In this document: positions 44,457 to 55,712 of the stretch, one piece after another
Position numbering within the stretch: position 1 is the first letter of the stretch
How the letters are laid out: each line of letters opens with the position of its first letter
Source: Gnetum montanum
Lineage: Eukaryota; Streptophyta; Gnetopsida; Gnetales; Gnetaceae
Assembly: GCA_015680685.1 (NCBI GenBank)
Contig: MNCI01034636.1
Coordinates: 1,524,748-1,588,747 of the forward strand
DNA: 64,000 nucleotides
Reading direction: 5' to 3'
The notes under the pieces: model-generated
The model's database searches: none
Seen by the model: the letters and a program-made list of their open reading frames with translations, nothing else
What the model was told of the DNA's origin: nothing
Made by a program: the position numbers and the translations under genes

Positions 44457-44729
44457 TCAAACATCATTGTTTGTATAATGGGTTATCCCTTCCCTTTGAC
44501 ATAGTTGTTTGATGAGGCATGGAAAGGGGAGTGCCTTCCTTCCATGTTTGTTCTCCTTGAAGAACGTTTTTATCTCAAGATAGATTAGTTGTGGAATATT
44601 AATAAGGAATCTATTGCTTAAAGTAGCACATGCATAGGTGGAGAAGGTAGTGACCTTGCTTGGCCCCACTGATGGATTGAGGTGGGAGGCCACAATCTTA
44701 TAGTAGATTCTCTCTATTAGTGTGAGCAC
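44457..44729 (-). pseudogene. Putative plant-transposon-protein-like segment
   Basis: An open 90-codon frame reads LTLIERIYYKIVASHLNPS, a central LINIPQLIYLEIKTFFKE and KALPFPCLIKQLCQREGI. The closing FP-x-LI-x-LC-x-x-x-GI pattern is typical of the putative plant transposon protein domain found with Athila-type elements. It lies 3' of integrase and 5' of the coiled-coil part. It may be the best preserved part of the env-region gene. Confidence 0.5.
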
Positions 44730-47480
44730 ACCATACTCCTTATGGATGATGCTATAATACCATTGTATTTATTCTTTCTTAATGCTAGGGTCTACCTGTA
44801 TTGAAATCTTAGTGAGAATAACCCTAGTTTCTAGTAAACAAAGTGCCTCTGAAATGGCCTATACCAAGTAGGATACTAAGTTCTTAATATTGACTATTGA
44901 ATTGGCTTGCTTGTTATTCCAGAATAAACATGTATAACTTCTTGCTGGAAGTGATGATGGGCCACATGGGAGAGGTCTTCAGTTGATGTTATACTTATTG
45001 AGGTGCTTGCTCCAAGAAAGAGCCAACATTCAACTCTAAGAGCATCATTTTCTAAACCACCTTTGATTTGATCTACTTGAGGTAGGCTCTTGTTAAGGTC
45101 AACTCAAGGTTTACCTATGGAGCTAGTGCCTCATCTTGGTGGGATTATTCTATTGTTATTTCTTGTTCTTGAATCAAACAGATAGATTCCACATTAGGCT
45201 CCTCCCTAAAAAGTCTTGTAGCATGGGTTACCTCTTATTTTTCTTAGGTTTATTTTGGCCCCTTCCCATTTGGGGTCATTTATCTCATGGTTGTGATGAT
45301 CCTCCTTCCTATGTATGCTTCCCCTTTGGTGCCATCTATGCTCACAACACATCTAAAGATTAGTATATATAATGTGTAACTTATAATGTTTGATACCCTG
45401 TATCATTAATTAGCTACACATAGGCTAAGGTTGGACCATGGTAGATTGGTTATTTTATTAGTATTTGATTAATTTTTAAGTGTAAAGTGTTAATGGAACT
45501 AGTTGGAATGGTTTAACTTTTGTAATGTGAAATTTTCATGTTGATTTCTTTGTTAAACCTTTGTTGGAGTTAGAAACATTTTAGAAAACATTTTTTTTCA
45601 AAACTCAAAAACTTCAGGTTTTTAACCCTCATGACTTAGAGATTAACTCTAGTAGATATAGGGTTGAAGAACAAAGTAATTTAAAAAAAAATGTTAGGAA
45701 GATATGGCTTTGAGAAGGTTCTAACTCTGAAAAATACAAAAAATCCTCTGGAATTTGAAAGAAAATGTGAAAAATTTGAAGTGTGCCTATACTATTTTTG
45801 TGCTACATTGATAGGGTCCCATATACAAAGTCTCGTATATGTATGGGGTCCATCGATGAGTACCTATTTACAAAGGTTGTAAACAAAATTTTTTAACATG
45901 AATTTCTCAAAAAGTACATGGAGTTTTTTGATTAAATTGGGGTCCATGGAGTCCTAGAAAAGCTAAGAATTTGATGGAATCATCAAAGAGGATCTTTGAA
46001 AGGACAAAAATTAAAAAATTAGGTGGAGAATGTGTTTATTGAAGAAATTACCTTAAGAAGCATATAGTTGGATGCATTGGATGGGGCACACAAAGGGTTG
46101 GATTGTAAAAATGTCCAAGGATGAGCTACCTAACTAACCCAACCAAGAGATATGCAAGTGGGTCCTCACCATAGTAGGCACATGTTCTTTTGCCATTACA
46201 TAACCTCAACCTAAGGATTTCATGTGTCCTAGAGGTGATTAATGGTTATGAAAGTTAAGGACCAAAACCTAGAAGAGTCTACCTAAGAATTCAAGCATGC
46301 TAAACCAAGACATGAAACAAGGACATGGACACCAATAGTGAGGTGAGTCATGGAAAGCATAGATGGATGAGAGAGAAAGTGGAATGGAGTTTCCAATTAA
46401 GGTCACATGAAGTCCCTCATGAATTTTATGGTTAAATGACGTGATAAACTTCATCCTTAGTCCAAACCAAAACCAACCACATTCAGTGACTTAGCATTGC
46501 TGCTCTAAGACTAATCCACCCCATTGAGACACAAGGGTAGTCCCATAGATCAATCATCATTCCTTATAGAGAATGAAAGAGAAGTAGGAAGTGAGGAAGG
46601 GCCTTAGTTAGAGGGGATCTTTAGACATGGATAACATGTCTTTCTAGTCCCATAACCAGTTTTGTAGCTTGTTATTCTATCTAAGGGATGTGCTTTAAAT
46701 TTTCATCATCTTTTTCTTCATTATATTAATTAATTATTTATTTTTCTATTTCTTGGATGGGAACCACATCATGAAAAGACTTATTAGACTTCTTGTTATT
46801 GGTCAACACAAAATGGTAAGAAATCCATGAAAACACTCATGCATCCAAGTAAGTAGAAGGGTATAGAGAGTATTGAGTTTCCTTGAAGTTACACCTTGTT
46901 CAAGCCCTTGAATCCTTTCCAAGTTTGGAAACTACCAATGTTACAAGTTCGTTAAAGTTTTACCTAATGAGAAGTGACCTCATACTTCCACAACAAGAAA
47001 ACCCATAGAGTTTTTGGATGGATGGATGTCATGGACTCATTTACTATTCCATGAAAAAGAAACCATGTCTTAGTTATTAGTACCAAAATTCAAAGAAAGA
47101 AAACAAACATTACCAATAAAAAATAATAAGTACAAACCACCATTAACAATAGCTATAGCACCACTGTGTCCCATTGGCATACCAATGATGGTGTAAAATA
47201 GAAAAAGGTATAAAACAATAAAAAATAGAGAAACTGAGGAGCCACATAAATGGTTAGCATGGATGGCCATCTCCCCCACTACTGAGTTGGAAAGAGGAGA
47301 TTTGAAAGATTGAGTAAGGTTATCCATCTAATGAGGTATTCATTACATTGGCTTGCTTGGGCTCATGGAAAGGTCTTATTTGTTGAATGTTGAGAAACTA
47401 TTTTTTATTTGGGCTCTTTAATTTGTAAATTAACATGGCCCTACAAGAAAAAGTTTCATAAATGATGTAAGGTCATTCCC
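44730..47480 (-). other. Spacer and 3' region upstream of the env-like gene
   Basis: No domain is recognised. The TGGATAACATGTCTTTCTAG motif at 46,611-46,655 is the inverted form of the triple motif at 37,226-37,430. Short open frames at 45,136-45,363, 45,691-45,882 and 47,070-47,327 are not supported as genes. Confidence 0.4.
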
Positions 47481-48720
47481 ACAATGTTTGAAATTTTGTT
47501 CATTATGGAACATCTATGGGATTCCAGTATAGGACCTTATCTTCAGGTTGAAATTTGACTTTCCTTATTCTTAGGTCATGTCGTTACTTGCTAAATTCCT
47601 TGTGCACTTTCTTCAAGGATAGGTCCATTAATTGATTTTTATCTAGCATACTAAGATTGATCAATTGTTCTATTTGTGCTATACTTAGGTCAAGATTCAA
47701 GTCACAGGTTGTTAAAAGTGTATGGAGCTCAGATTGAATAGGAAGTATTGGTAGCTTTCCATACACCAACTCATAGGAAGAGTAGCCTATAGAGAGTTTC
47801 CATGTTGAGTAGTAGGCCTAGATGGCAACATTGAGGTTTATGCTCTAGTCTCTCTTATATTTGCTAATATTTCTTATTAAGATCATTATAATCTCCCTAT
47901 TAGTAACCTCTACTTGACCATTGGCTTTGGGGTGATAGGGTGTTAATTTATGTTCAACCCCAAAGTGTTGCATGAGCTTACAAAAAGTGGGGCCTACGAA
48001 ATAGGTTCTATTATCAGAAATTAGGGCATGTGACACCCAAAAATTGTTTATAATGTGTTGTTGAAAAAATTGAATAGTAGTGGATGATATATAGTCAATG
48101 ATGGTTGCTACTTCTATCCATTTAGTATAGTAGTCAATGACAATGATAATGTACACCTTTCCATTGAACATGGGTGTGATGGAACCCATGAAGTCAATGC
48201 GCCATATGTCAAAGGGTTCCAGTGGTTGGATCCATTGTTGAGGTTCCTTCATTCATGCAATCATCTGTTGATAGTGTTCATAAGATTGGATAAATTGGTG
48301 GGCATCCCTGAAGATTATTGGTAAATAATACCCTACCATTAGGATTTTAATGACTATGCATCTCACTACATAGTGTCTTTGTAAGGGCTCTCATGAGAAT
48401 CTTAAAGAATGCATAGTTGATTAGTACCAGGGACACACCAATGAACTAGGCCATCGATGTACACCTTGTAAAAATGTTCATTGATTTTCATGAAGTGCTT
48501 GGCCTAATGAATAAAATGTTATTTCTTCCTATGGTCTAGATCTTATGGCATCTATTGAGTAAGAAGTTAGTGAGGATGCCATCATACCATTTTGGCTTTG
48601 TGGGCACTTGGTCATTAATTGATTTGACAAAGAGGAGTTTATTAGGAAATTGATCAAAGAGTGGATTCTCCTCCTCTTTGTTATCCCATTTTAACCAAGA
48701 AAGATGGTCAACAATCACAT
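47480..48720 (-). pseudogene. Integrase remnant, minus-strand Athila-like element
   Basis: The best part is 47,845-48,252. WRIDFMGSI gives the first catalytic Asp, SHALISDNRTYF the second, and NGQVEVTNREI the Glu, so the D-D-E triad can be read in one frame. PLEPFDIWRID and IVIDYYTKWIEVA are standard blocks. MVYGKLPILPIQ (47,584-47,769) is the downstream LVYGK block, and the C-terminal TLWE-x-PYIIYETF lies near 47,450-47,520. Upstream, 48,536-48,718 holds VDHLSWL and LFDQFPNKLLF. Stops separate these pieces. Confidence 0.85.
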
Positions 48721-49300
48721 TCTTAGTCCTCTTTCAATCTACCATCATAAGATCGAATTCCTAGAAGATCACTAGCCACCATATGACATGAGGACTCACT
48801 ATTCGCTTATTCATCAGGAAGTGAATGGAACTATGGTCATTATGCATAAATATTTTGAACCCAACCACATAGTACCTAAATGTTTCTAAAGCATACACCA
48901 CTGCCATCAATTATTTCTTTGTTTTGGTGTAATTGGATATGCATCCATAATGCTTTTGGTTATGTAGTGGATGTAACATGGACGTTTTTGATTATCCAAC
49001 TTTGTTAGCATGATAGTGAAGGCATAATTTGATGCATCCATCATTATATGAAATGGTTTGGATCAATCTGGTACTCGTAAAATTAAAGTTTCTATGAGTT
49101 TCTCCTTCAGTTATTAGAATGCATTTTCACATTCTTTTTCTTTGTTAGCTCAACCAATAGTTTGTGATATTAGAGAAATTTTGTATGAATCATCAGTAGT
49201 AACTAGTGTGTCCAAAGAAAGACTAGAAATCTTTAATTATTTCTAATTGATGGGCTATTCCTTGGATGACCCTTATCTTTTTAGGTTTTACCTTGATCCC
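48720..49300 (-). pseudogene. RNase H remnant, minus-strand Athila-like element
   Basis: The region lies between the RT signature and the VDHLSWL block. The latter, at 48,700-48,718, is the degenerate end of RNase H (VADHLSRL with its active-site Asp retained). Intervening patches are badly frame-shifted and are assigned mainly by position. Confidence 0.45.
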
Positions 49301-50210
49301 TACTTGTGAGATTTTGTACCCCAAGGTCATGCCCTCTTGGATCATTAGATGGATCTTTTTCCAATTGAGCTATAGGTTTATCTCCATACATCTTTTTAAT
49401 ACTTTCTCAAAGTAGTTCAAGGCTTGCTCAAATTTAGCACCATAAGTGGAAAAGTCATCCATGAAGACTTCCACCTTGCCACCAATTTTTACCTGAAATA
49501 TGCTCAAGACAAAGTGTTGAAGTGTGACAAGGGCATTACATAGACCAAAAGAAATATTTCAATATGAAAAAGTTCCCCAAGGACTCATGAATGTATTTTT
49601 GGCCTGATCCTCTGATGTAGTTTGAATTTGGTTATGGCCACTATTATCATCTAGAAAGCTATAATAGCAATGTCCAAAAATGGTGTTTGACACTTGATCG
49701 AAAAATAGCAACAGAAAATGATCTTTGAATGTTGTCCTATTTAATAGCCTAAAAGAAATAGAAATGCACCACTTATCACCTTTCTTTAGCACAATCATGA
49801 GTTGGTTGATCTACTCACTATCCACAGTAGGATAGATGAAGCCCACCTTGAGGAGTTATTCTATGTCATCCTTGATAATTTGCTTTAATTCTGGGTTTAA
49901 CCAGTACTATGGCTACTTCCTTGGCTTCATGGCCAGATCAGTATAGAAATAGTATTGGAATATCCATGGATGAATTCCAATGAGTTTATGATAGGAACAA
50001 GTATAGGTTGTTGGCAATCTATTAATTACTTTTAACAGTTTCTCTTTTTGTTCAAAGGAAAATTTAGCATTGATTATAACTAGCTTTCCATTTTTTAGAA
50101 ATGCATATTCTAGGCTTGCATTAAGATTTTTTAACTCTAGGGGCCTTTGTTTAAAATTTTCAAGGATTTTCAACTCTTCCCAATAGGTATCATCATTTTT
50201 TTTCATTAGA
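49300..50210 (-). pseudogene. Reverse transcriptase remnant, minus-strand Athila-like element
   Basis: The frame 49,559-49,798 reads IVLKKGDKWCISISFRLLN, TTFKDHFLLLFFDQVSNTIF, YYSFLDDNSGHNQI and TFMSPWGTFSY. It matches the RT block of the plus-strand relative almost position by position. Upstream, 49,913-50,206 (LKNLNASLEYAFLKNGKLVI, IGIHPWIFQYYF) is the Athila pre-RT segment (LELKPLPSHLKYAYL, IGISP). The region after FSY continues only in pieces, and no YVDD box is clear. Confidence 0.8.
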
Positions 50211-50559
50211 GAATTCGTGATGAACTTGCTCCAGTTGATCTATGCTTACAACATAGACGTATGGTAGGATCTTAGTTGGTTCCATGCAAACTTTGTTGAT
50301 CTTAGAATCAGTTGTTAGCCATTGGATGCCTTCTTTTTTTATGGTTACTTCTTATAGTTACCTTTGAATATCTTCCTCATTTGCACACTACTTGCATGGA
50401 AAAGTGGATGCTCTTTTCATGGACTAGAGTTTCTACACATAGTTTCACCCTATATCATTGTACATGATGCATGGAAATTATTTCTTCTTGATCTCTTTGA
50501 ATGCATTTTTCTTGAAAATTTCTAGGGAAAGATCTTTGATGCCCATTCTTACATCAACA

Positions 50560-50900
50560 GTACTTAGCCACATCCTTCCCATAATGATTGAAAAATCCCC
50601 CTATAGTTCTCAACTTTTATCACTAGGAAGTTGGTAGGATAAGACCATCCACAGATAATGATCACAATATCTTCTTCTAGTCCTAATGGAAAAATGATGG
50701 ATTAGTTTATCAATTATAGTTTGATATTGCTATTCTTGAGAGGTGGTGTTCCAGGTAGTATACATCTCATCAAAAATTAGATTAACACTAGAACTTGAGT
50801 CCAAAAGAGCTTTGCATTATTTATTTCTAGCAATCTGCAAATAGATAAGGGGACTTCTAGGATCAGCTAATTTTCTAGGAAGGTTACTAGCTCAGATTCA
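50560..50900 (-). pseudogene. Aspartic protease remnant, minus-strand Athila-like element
   Basis: AKLFWT/ALLDSSSSVNLIF spans a frame change and shows the active-site Asp with SSSSVNL in place of LGASVNL. IIFPLGLEEDIVIIICGWSYP and NFLVIKVENY then match the P-x-GI-x-EDVLVKV and PVDFVVLD blocks. The Gly of the active-site triplet is absent in what I can read, so the enzyme would be dead even without stops. Confidence 0.6.
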
Positions 50901-50959
50901 AATAGATACACCATGAGTGAACATAATAGTACAAATCGTATGAGGTATTTACTTTAAAG

Positions 50960-53450
50960 GACTCATGATTTGATGATTTGCAAATGATGAGAAAGGAGTA
51001 GGATAATCAACTGCATGAGTTTGTGAGGGCTTAGAAGGACTATTGGGTTGAAAGAATGGTTATTTCTAAGATGTAAGTCCCAAACCATTTGGTTGATTAA
51101 TTGATTATGGATTAATGGACTTTGTAGCATTACACTATTGTGGTTGAGCTGGAAGCTTATCCTACATGGATGGAGGAGGCAGTAGCTGTGTTGAGGATGG
51201 AGGAATAGGTGAAACACATGAGGAGGGTATGGATAGAATATGGGATCCCCTCTAGGAGTTGGAGAATGAATTTAGTGATATTTAGGGGGGTGGTAGTGAT
51301 GTTGGAAAGGAGAAACATTATTGAAAGAGTCATGTGGAGATAAGGATTTCTAAACATAGTATCCATATAGATCTAGCTAGATGTAAGGGTACTACTACTG
51401 TGGTAGTGAAATCCCCCATGATTGTGGTTGCTGCCACTACCAATACTACTCATATGGTTCCACATAGATAATAAGGTTGTTGCTGGTGGAACTACCTAGG
51501 ATTTTCTTGAGGATAAGGCAATCTTGTTGGTCTGTGCCTTTTTAATAGTCATGGATTCAGAGAATACATCCCAAATTTCTATAAGTATGATACAATAGGA
51601 CAACATCCCTTAGGATGTTCATAGTGGTAGATGTCACACCCATCATCATCATTTGATTTAGTCTTCACAAATTTCTCTACTATAGTAGCTTTTCCCTTTC
51701 CCCTTTCGTAGGCACATTTAGCTTTTTTCCATATCCTATGATCATGATCACTACTCTGCTCTCTTAATTCTTTTGCAATTTTAAGAGTAATTTATAATTT
51801 TTCATTCAAAAAATCCCACATTTTAACTACCTTGGCTTAAATCTTATATATAGATTTTTGGATTGACAAGGTCTTTCATTCAACCATCTCATCAAGAGGT
51901 GACTCCTCCTCACTGTCACAAAAGTGGACCTCATTTCTAATGGAAGGATCCTTGTAATATTCTTCTATACTTTCACATTTTCTCAACTCTCATTCTTCTT
52001 CTACTGCCTCCTCAATTAGGCTTTTTATTTGATGGGTTCTTAATTCTAACAATCTTCCTTGGGCATGGACCCCAAGGATCCTCCATGTTTTTGAGTGAAG
52101 CCCATATATGATGTGGCGAAGCTGTTCCATTTGAGAGTAATCATGGCTAGGGAATCAATGTAGCAATGAATAATATCTATCCATGGAATCATCTAAGGGT
52201 TCATGTATTTCTTGTTTTCATCTTTAGATTTTTCTTCATAGGTTTGACACTCTAGAGTATGTATGATACTTATCATTAAACAATTTTAGCATTGTGCTCC
52301 ATCGACAAATGAATTGGGGTTTTAGAGATTGATACTAGCCTTTTGCTTTCTTGATAAGTGTTCTTGGGAATAGCTTGAGCTTTTACTAATCATTTTCAAT
52401 ATTTTTAAGGCATAGGCATCATGAAATACTTGTAGATGTGTTTGAGGATCTAATTTTTATTTTCCCCTCTTATTTGGGGATATTGTTAATGTCTAGTTGC
52501 TTGATTTAGCTATCTTTCACATGCTTAGTAGGAATTCTGATAGCTTCCATGACATTGAGTATATTTCACATGGTTAACAAAGGTTCATCATCATGATCTT
52601 GATGATGCTTGTTATGTCCTCTACTATCCCTTCATTCATGGTGATCTCTATTATTATCATTGTTGTTTCACCACCTACTGTTTTTTTTTATAGATTTGGA
52701 GGAGGAAGCTGATATAGATGAAGAGGGCGAAGAGGAGGGAGGAAGGATACCACCACTATGATGTCTAAAACTTCCACTCTACTTATCATGGCCATGAACT
52801 TTAGAGTGATCATCATTATGCTTATTTTAGTTCCCACTTCAACTCCGTTTCTTAGATCTCCCACAACCATGGGACTCACTATTACCAAAATCCAAATTGT
52901 TGATTATTGATTTAGGATTTGGGTTTAACTCCCCTTCACTAGAGTCAAGAGGTGGAGGGTTTGCATGTTGAGGACCTTGAGAAAGAGGTTCCTTCTAATC
53001 TTTTTAATTTAGTAAGAATAAAGGGTTAGTGAACCATTTTCCATTCATGGATTCATAGCTTATTTCCTATTTCCAATCTCATTTTCATTGTGTCTCAGTG
53101 GGATGGTAGTCCTAGAAGTCATGATATTCCACAACATACTCTCCATGAAGCTCCTTAATGCCCAAACTTGAAAGATTTTGGATTAGCATCTTGGGAATAG
53201 ATTAGTTAGATGGCAATACAATGTTCTCCTTCATGTCTCACCACCACATTTGTTCATTCTGATTGAGGACATAAGTGAAATTGGATAAAAACTCATCAAG
53301 ATAAGTGTACACCACTCTACATTCTTATGGTATTGTTGAATTAAAATTGTCTCACTTGTGAGAAGAAGATGACATTTTTATTACAAAAAATTTCTCATTG
53401 TGCTTGTAGTATAGCTTTGATTAATTGTTATGATTTAAATTTTTTAGGTT
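50960..53450 (-). pseudogene. Gag remnant, minus-strand Athila-like element
   Basis: This occupies the gag position between protease and primer site. Short frames (50,963-51,217; 51,157-51,366; 52,688-52,888) are rich in Ser, Pro, His and Asn, but no capsid motif or zinc finger is clear. The reading is mainly from location and from size, about 2.5 kb like its plus-strand relative. Confidence 0.4.
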
Positions 53451-53512
53451 TGTTTCAATGATGTTGAGTAATTTTCACTAATCCTAGATTGATAGCACAT
53501 GATACCCACTAA

Positions 53513-53533
53513 GAATCCCTAGCAATGGCACCA
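53513..53533 (-). other. Primer binding site, tRNA-Asp type
   Basis: On the minus strand TGGTGCCATTGCTAGGGATTC begins one base after the LTR end CTCATCA. It differs from the complement of the plant tRNA-Asp 3' end, as I recall it, only at transitions. This primer class is known for Athila-type elements. Confidence 0.75.
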
Positions 53534-53534
53534 A

Positions 53535-54407
53535 TGATGAGCGACAAGGTACCCCTACACCAAATCATATGAAGCACTAAGGTGTTCATGCATGATCTAG
53601 TTGAACTCCATGGATTCCTAGTGTTCTTATACATATGATTTATTCTAGAAGGTGAATCTAATTGAGGAATGATTGTTGTCTTCCTAACTACACTTTTGAG
53701 GCTTAATTGTATGGTTAAGTGTAATTGAGGCACATGATTTTTATTATTTTATATTTTATTCACCTAAAGTTGGTAATGGATTGAGAATAAATTTTTAAAC
53801 TAATTAAACTAATTAAATTTCTAATTAATAACTAACTATCCTAACATAAGAATCTAGTCCCACTTTCTGTATACATCCTACACACATACAACATTACTAG
53901 ATAACCAAGCATTAAGCGTTACTAGGATTACGAAGCGTTATACATATGCTCAATGTGATCATACTTATGTGTACTAGTCTATTAGCTTAATTAATTACTT
54001 AAATTCTTAATCATTTTAGCTTAATTAGTTACTTAATTAATGAAAATAATAAATACATAAATAAATCATTAAGCTAGTCCAAGTGCTATAAGGTTTATCA
54101 AAAAGCTCATCTTTATTACCTCATACACTACAACGCTTAGGTACAACAGTGCTCGAATAAAGATTCATAAACTTCTTAACTCTTGTTGCGAGTACTTAGA
54201 AAATTATTCTATCTCTTATAAAAACAAATTGCTAGAATTCCACTAGAAACTAAAATTCTAGCCCCTTATTAACATGGATGAGGTACCATATTTATAAACC
54301 TACTAGGGTGCCACGTTGATGGGTACATGTCAACGTGGAAAATCCTACATCAACGAGGTCACATCAACAACATCCTATTAATGCAATTGACCAAAGATGC
54401 TTCATCA
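53535..54407 (-). repeat. 5' LTR of the minus-strand Athila-like element
   Basis: It runs from TGATGAGCGACAAGG next to the primer site to GCTTCATCA, 873 bases, with TG...CA ends. Its right-hand half has a direct copy at 41,790-42,244. A minus-strand TATA-like GGTTTATAAATATGG lies near 54,287-54,301. Confidence 0.8.
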
Positions 54408-54903
54408 AACTCCTAAGAACTAAGGAAAATGGTTAGAGATTTTGAAGAAGAGAGAATGAATTTTTTTGCATAGTATATCAAGGCATACAAAATGTTTCCT
54501 TAACTACTATGTTCTTGGAAAGTACCAACTGTAGCTAACATTACTGAATTTTCTTAGATGGTACATGATCTAAGATCCAAAGAAGAGAATCTCTAGGTGC
54601 TACTAAACATGTATCAATTTTAGTAGACTGATTATAAGGAAAAAAAGCTAATGGAGGAGCCACCATGAGGACTACATCAAGCTTTTTTTTATTTTGATTT
54701 GTTTTTGTAATATGTATCAATCATGCACTACATGATAATTTTGTAAATATTACTCAAAGAACAATGTGACATTCATAGTAGAGTCAGTCATGTACATAAG
54801 AATCATAATTTCAAAGTCTATATATAACACTACAAATTTGTAAAGAATTGTATCCTCCTCTTTTTTTAACTCAAGAAAGATTTTTCAATCAATCATTAGA
54901 GTA
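54408..54903 (+). other. Candidate tail of the plus-strand Athila-like element
   Basis: It lies between the minus-strand element and a plus-strand Athila LTR copy. The plus-strand translation gives FEEERMNFFA and MVHDLRSKEENL, hydrophilic and helix-like, as is the 3' gene. No polypurine tract is clear before the LTR. The assignment is by position. Confidence 0.3.
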
Positions 54904-55640
54904 TGATAAAACCTTTCTATTGTAGACTATGATATCATTGTTATGATATGAAAGCTCTACATATGTCATCATAGATATGATGGAGTGGGCTATGGTCATG
55001 CCTATAAATACCAACCCACCATCATGTCAAAATAGGAACTTTTTACTAATAGTTAGTGACACTCTTGTAGGTTGTTTTGGTAAGTTAGAGTTAGAGTGAA
55101 TAGCTATAGTGTGGTAAATTATAGTTGTATGGAATCTTTATTTTAGTGGATTATTCCTAGACATAATTCATGAATGATAATAAAGAATGAGACTATTCTT
55201 CATCATTGCAACATCTCACTTAGCATAGTTAAATTTTTCATGTTGTTTACATTTACCAAGTCATTTAATTTTACCAAGTTATTTAATATTCCAATTTCTA
55301 TTATTAAGGCAGAATAACTATGACTAGTTTCAAGTGTAAAGTGTAATTGTTTGGTATCCTAGTAATGACTTTTCTTGATTTTCTTAGGAGTGAATTTACT
55401 TGGTAATCCAAGTAATAATTACATCAGCCATGGATGTGTATGGAAAATTAGTAACAAATTCTTATCACCATAGGATAGAATAGATTTAAATTTCTTTGTA
55501 CATAGCATTAGAAATTATAATCATTTTTATCATGTTAGCACTTAGCATATTTCAAGACAAACAACGTTAGTATATCATATATCTTACTAAGAGTTAAACA
55601 ATATGATTTTCACCTTACTAACTCTAAGTCGAAAGACAAA
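54904..55640 (+). repeat. Truncated second copy of the 13,101 LTR
   Basis: It begins TGATAAAACC and follows 13,101-13,835 to CTAACTCTAAGTCGAAAGACA. Then it is replaced by the LTR remnant of the next element. A plus-strand TATA box (CCTATAAATACC) lies at 55,001-55,012. It could be the 3' LTR of the element whose 5' LTR is at 13,101. Confidence 0.7.
55003..55010 (+). promoter_or_regulatory. TATA box of the Athila-type LTR
   Basis: TATAAATA at the position where the 13,101 copy has TATTAATA. Confidence 0.45.
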
Positions 55641-55641
55641 A

Positions 55642-55712
55642 GATGCCAAAACTCTAGAGAAATATCCCATTATTAGAGAGATGATACATTGACCTATTTG
55701 ATATCCACATCA
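55642..55712 (-). repeat. 3' LTR remnant of element A
   Basis: About 71 bases match 58,581-58,650 with scattered changes and end CCACATCA. On the minus strand the preceding internal sequence is TTTTTAGGGGAATGATGC, a possible polypurine tract at 55,713-55,733. Confidence 0.6.

Larger units (their letters stand above)
41790..54407 (-). mobile_element. Athila-like Ty3/gypsy element, minus strand
   Basis: On the minus strand the order is LTR, tRNA-Asp-type primer site, gag, protease, RT, RNase H, integrase, then about 5 kb of 3' region, then a truncated LTR. RT and integrase share the signatures of the plus-strand Athila-like element, but the LTR sequence differs, so it is a different family of the same lineage. 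It lies within the 3' region of the plus-strand element. All frames are decayed. Confidence 0.75.
13101..55640 (+). mobile_element. Athila-like Ty3/gypsy element, twice interrupted (model)
   Basis: The proposed pieces are: 5' LTR 13,101-13,958; primer site; gag-pol to 20,079; 3' region 36,487-41,790; tail 54,408-54,903; truncated 3' LTR 54,904-55,640. The Tat element (20,080-36,481) and the minus-strand Athila-like element (41,790-54,407) interrupt it. Subtracting both leaves roughly 13.5 kb, plausible for Athila elements. Support comes from the near-perfect target duplication and the integrase C-terminus that reads across the first insertion. It also comes from the two same-strand LTR copies. 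The join across the second insertion rests on LTR similarity only. Confidence 0.5.
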
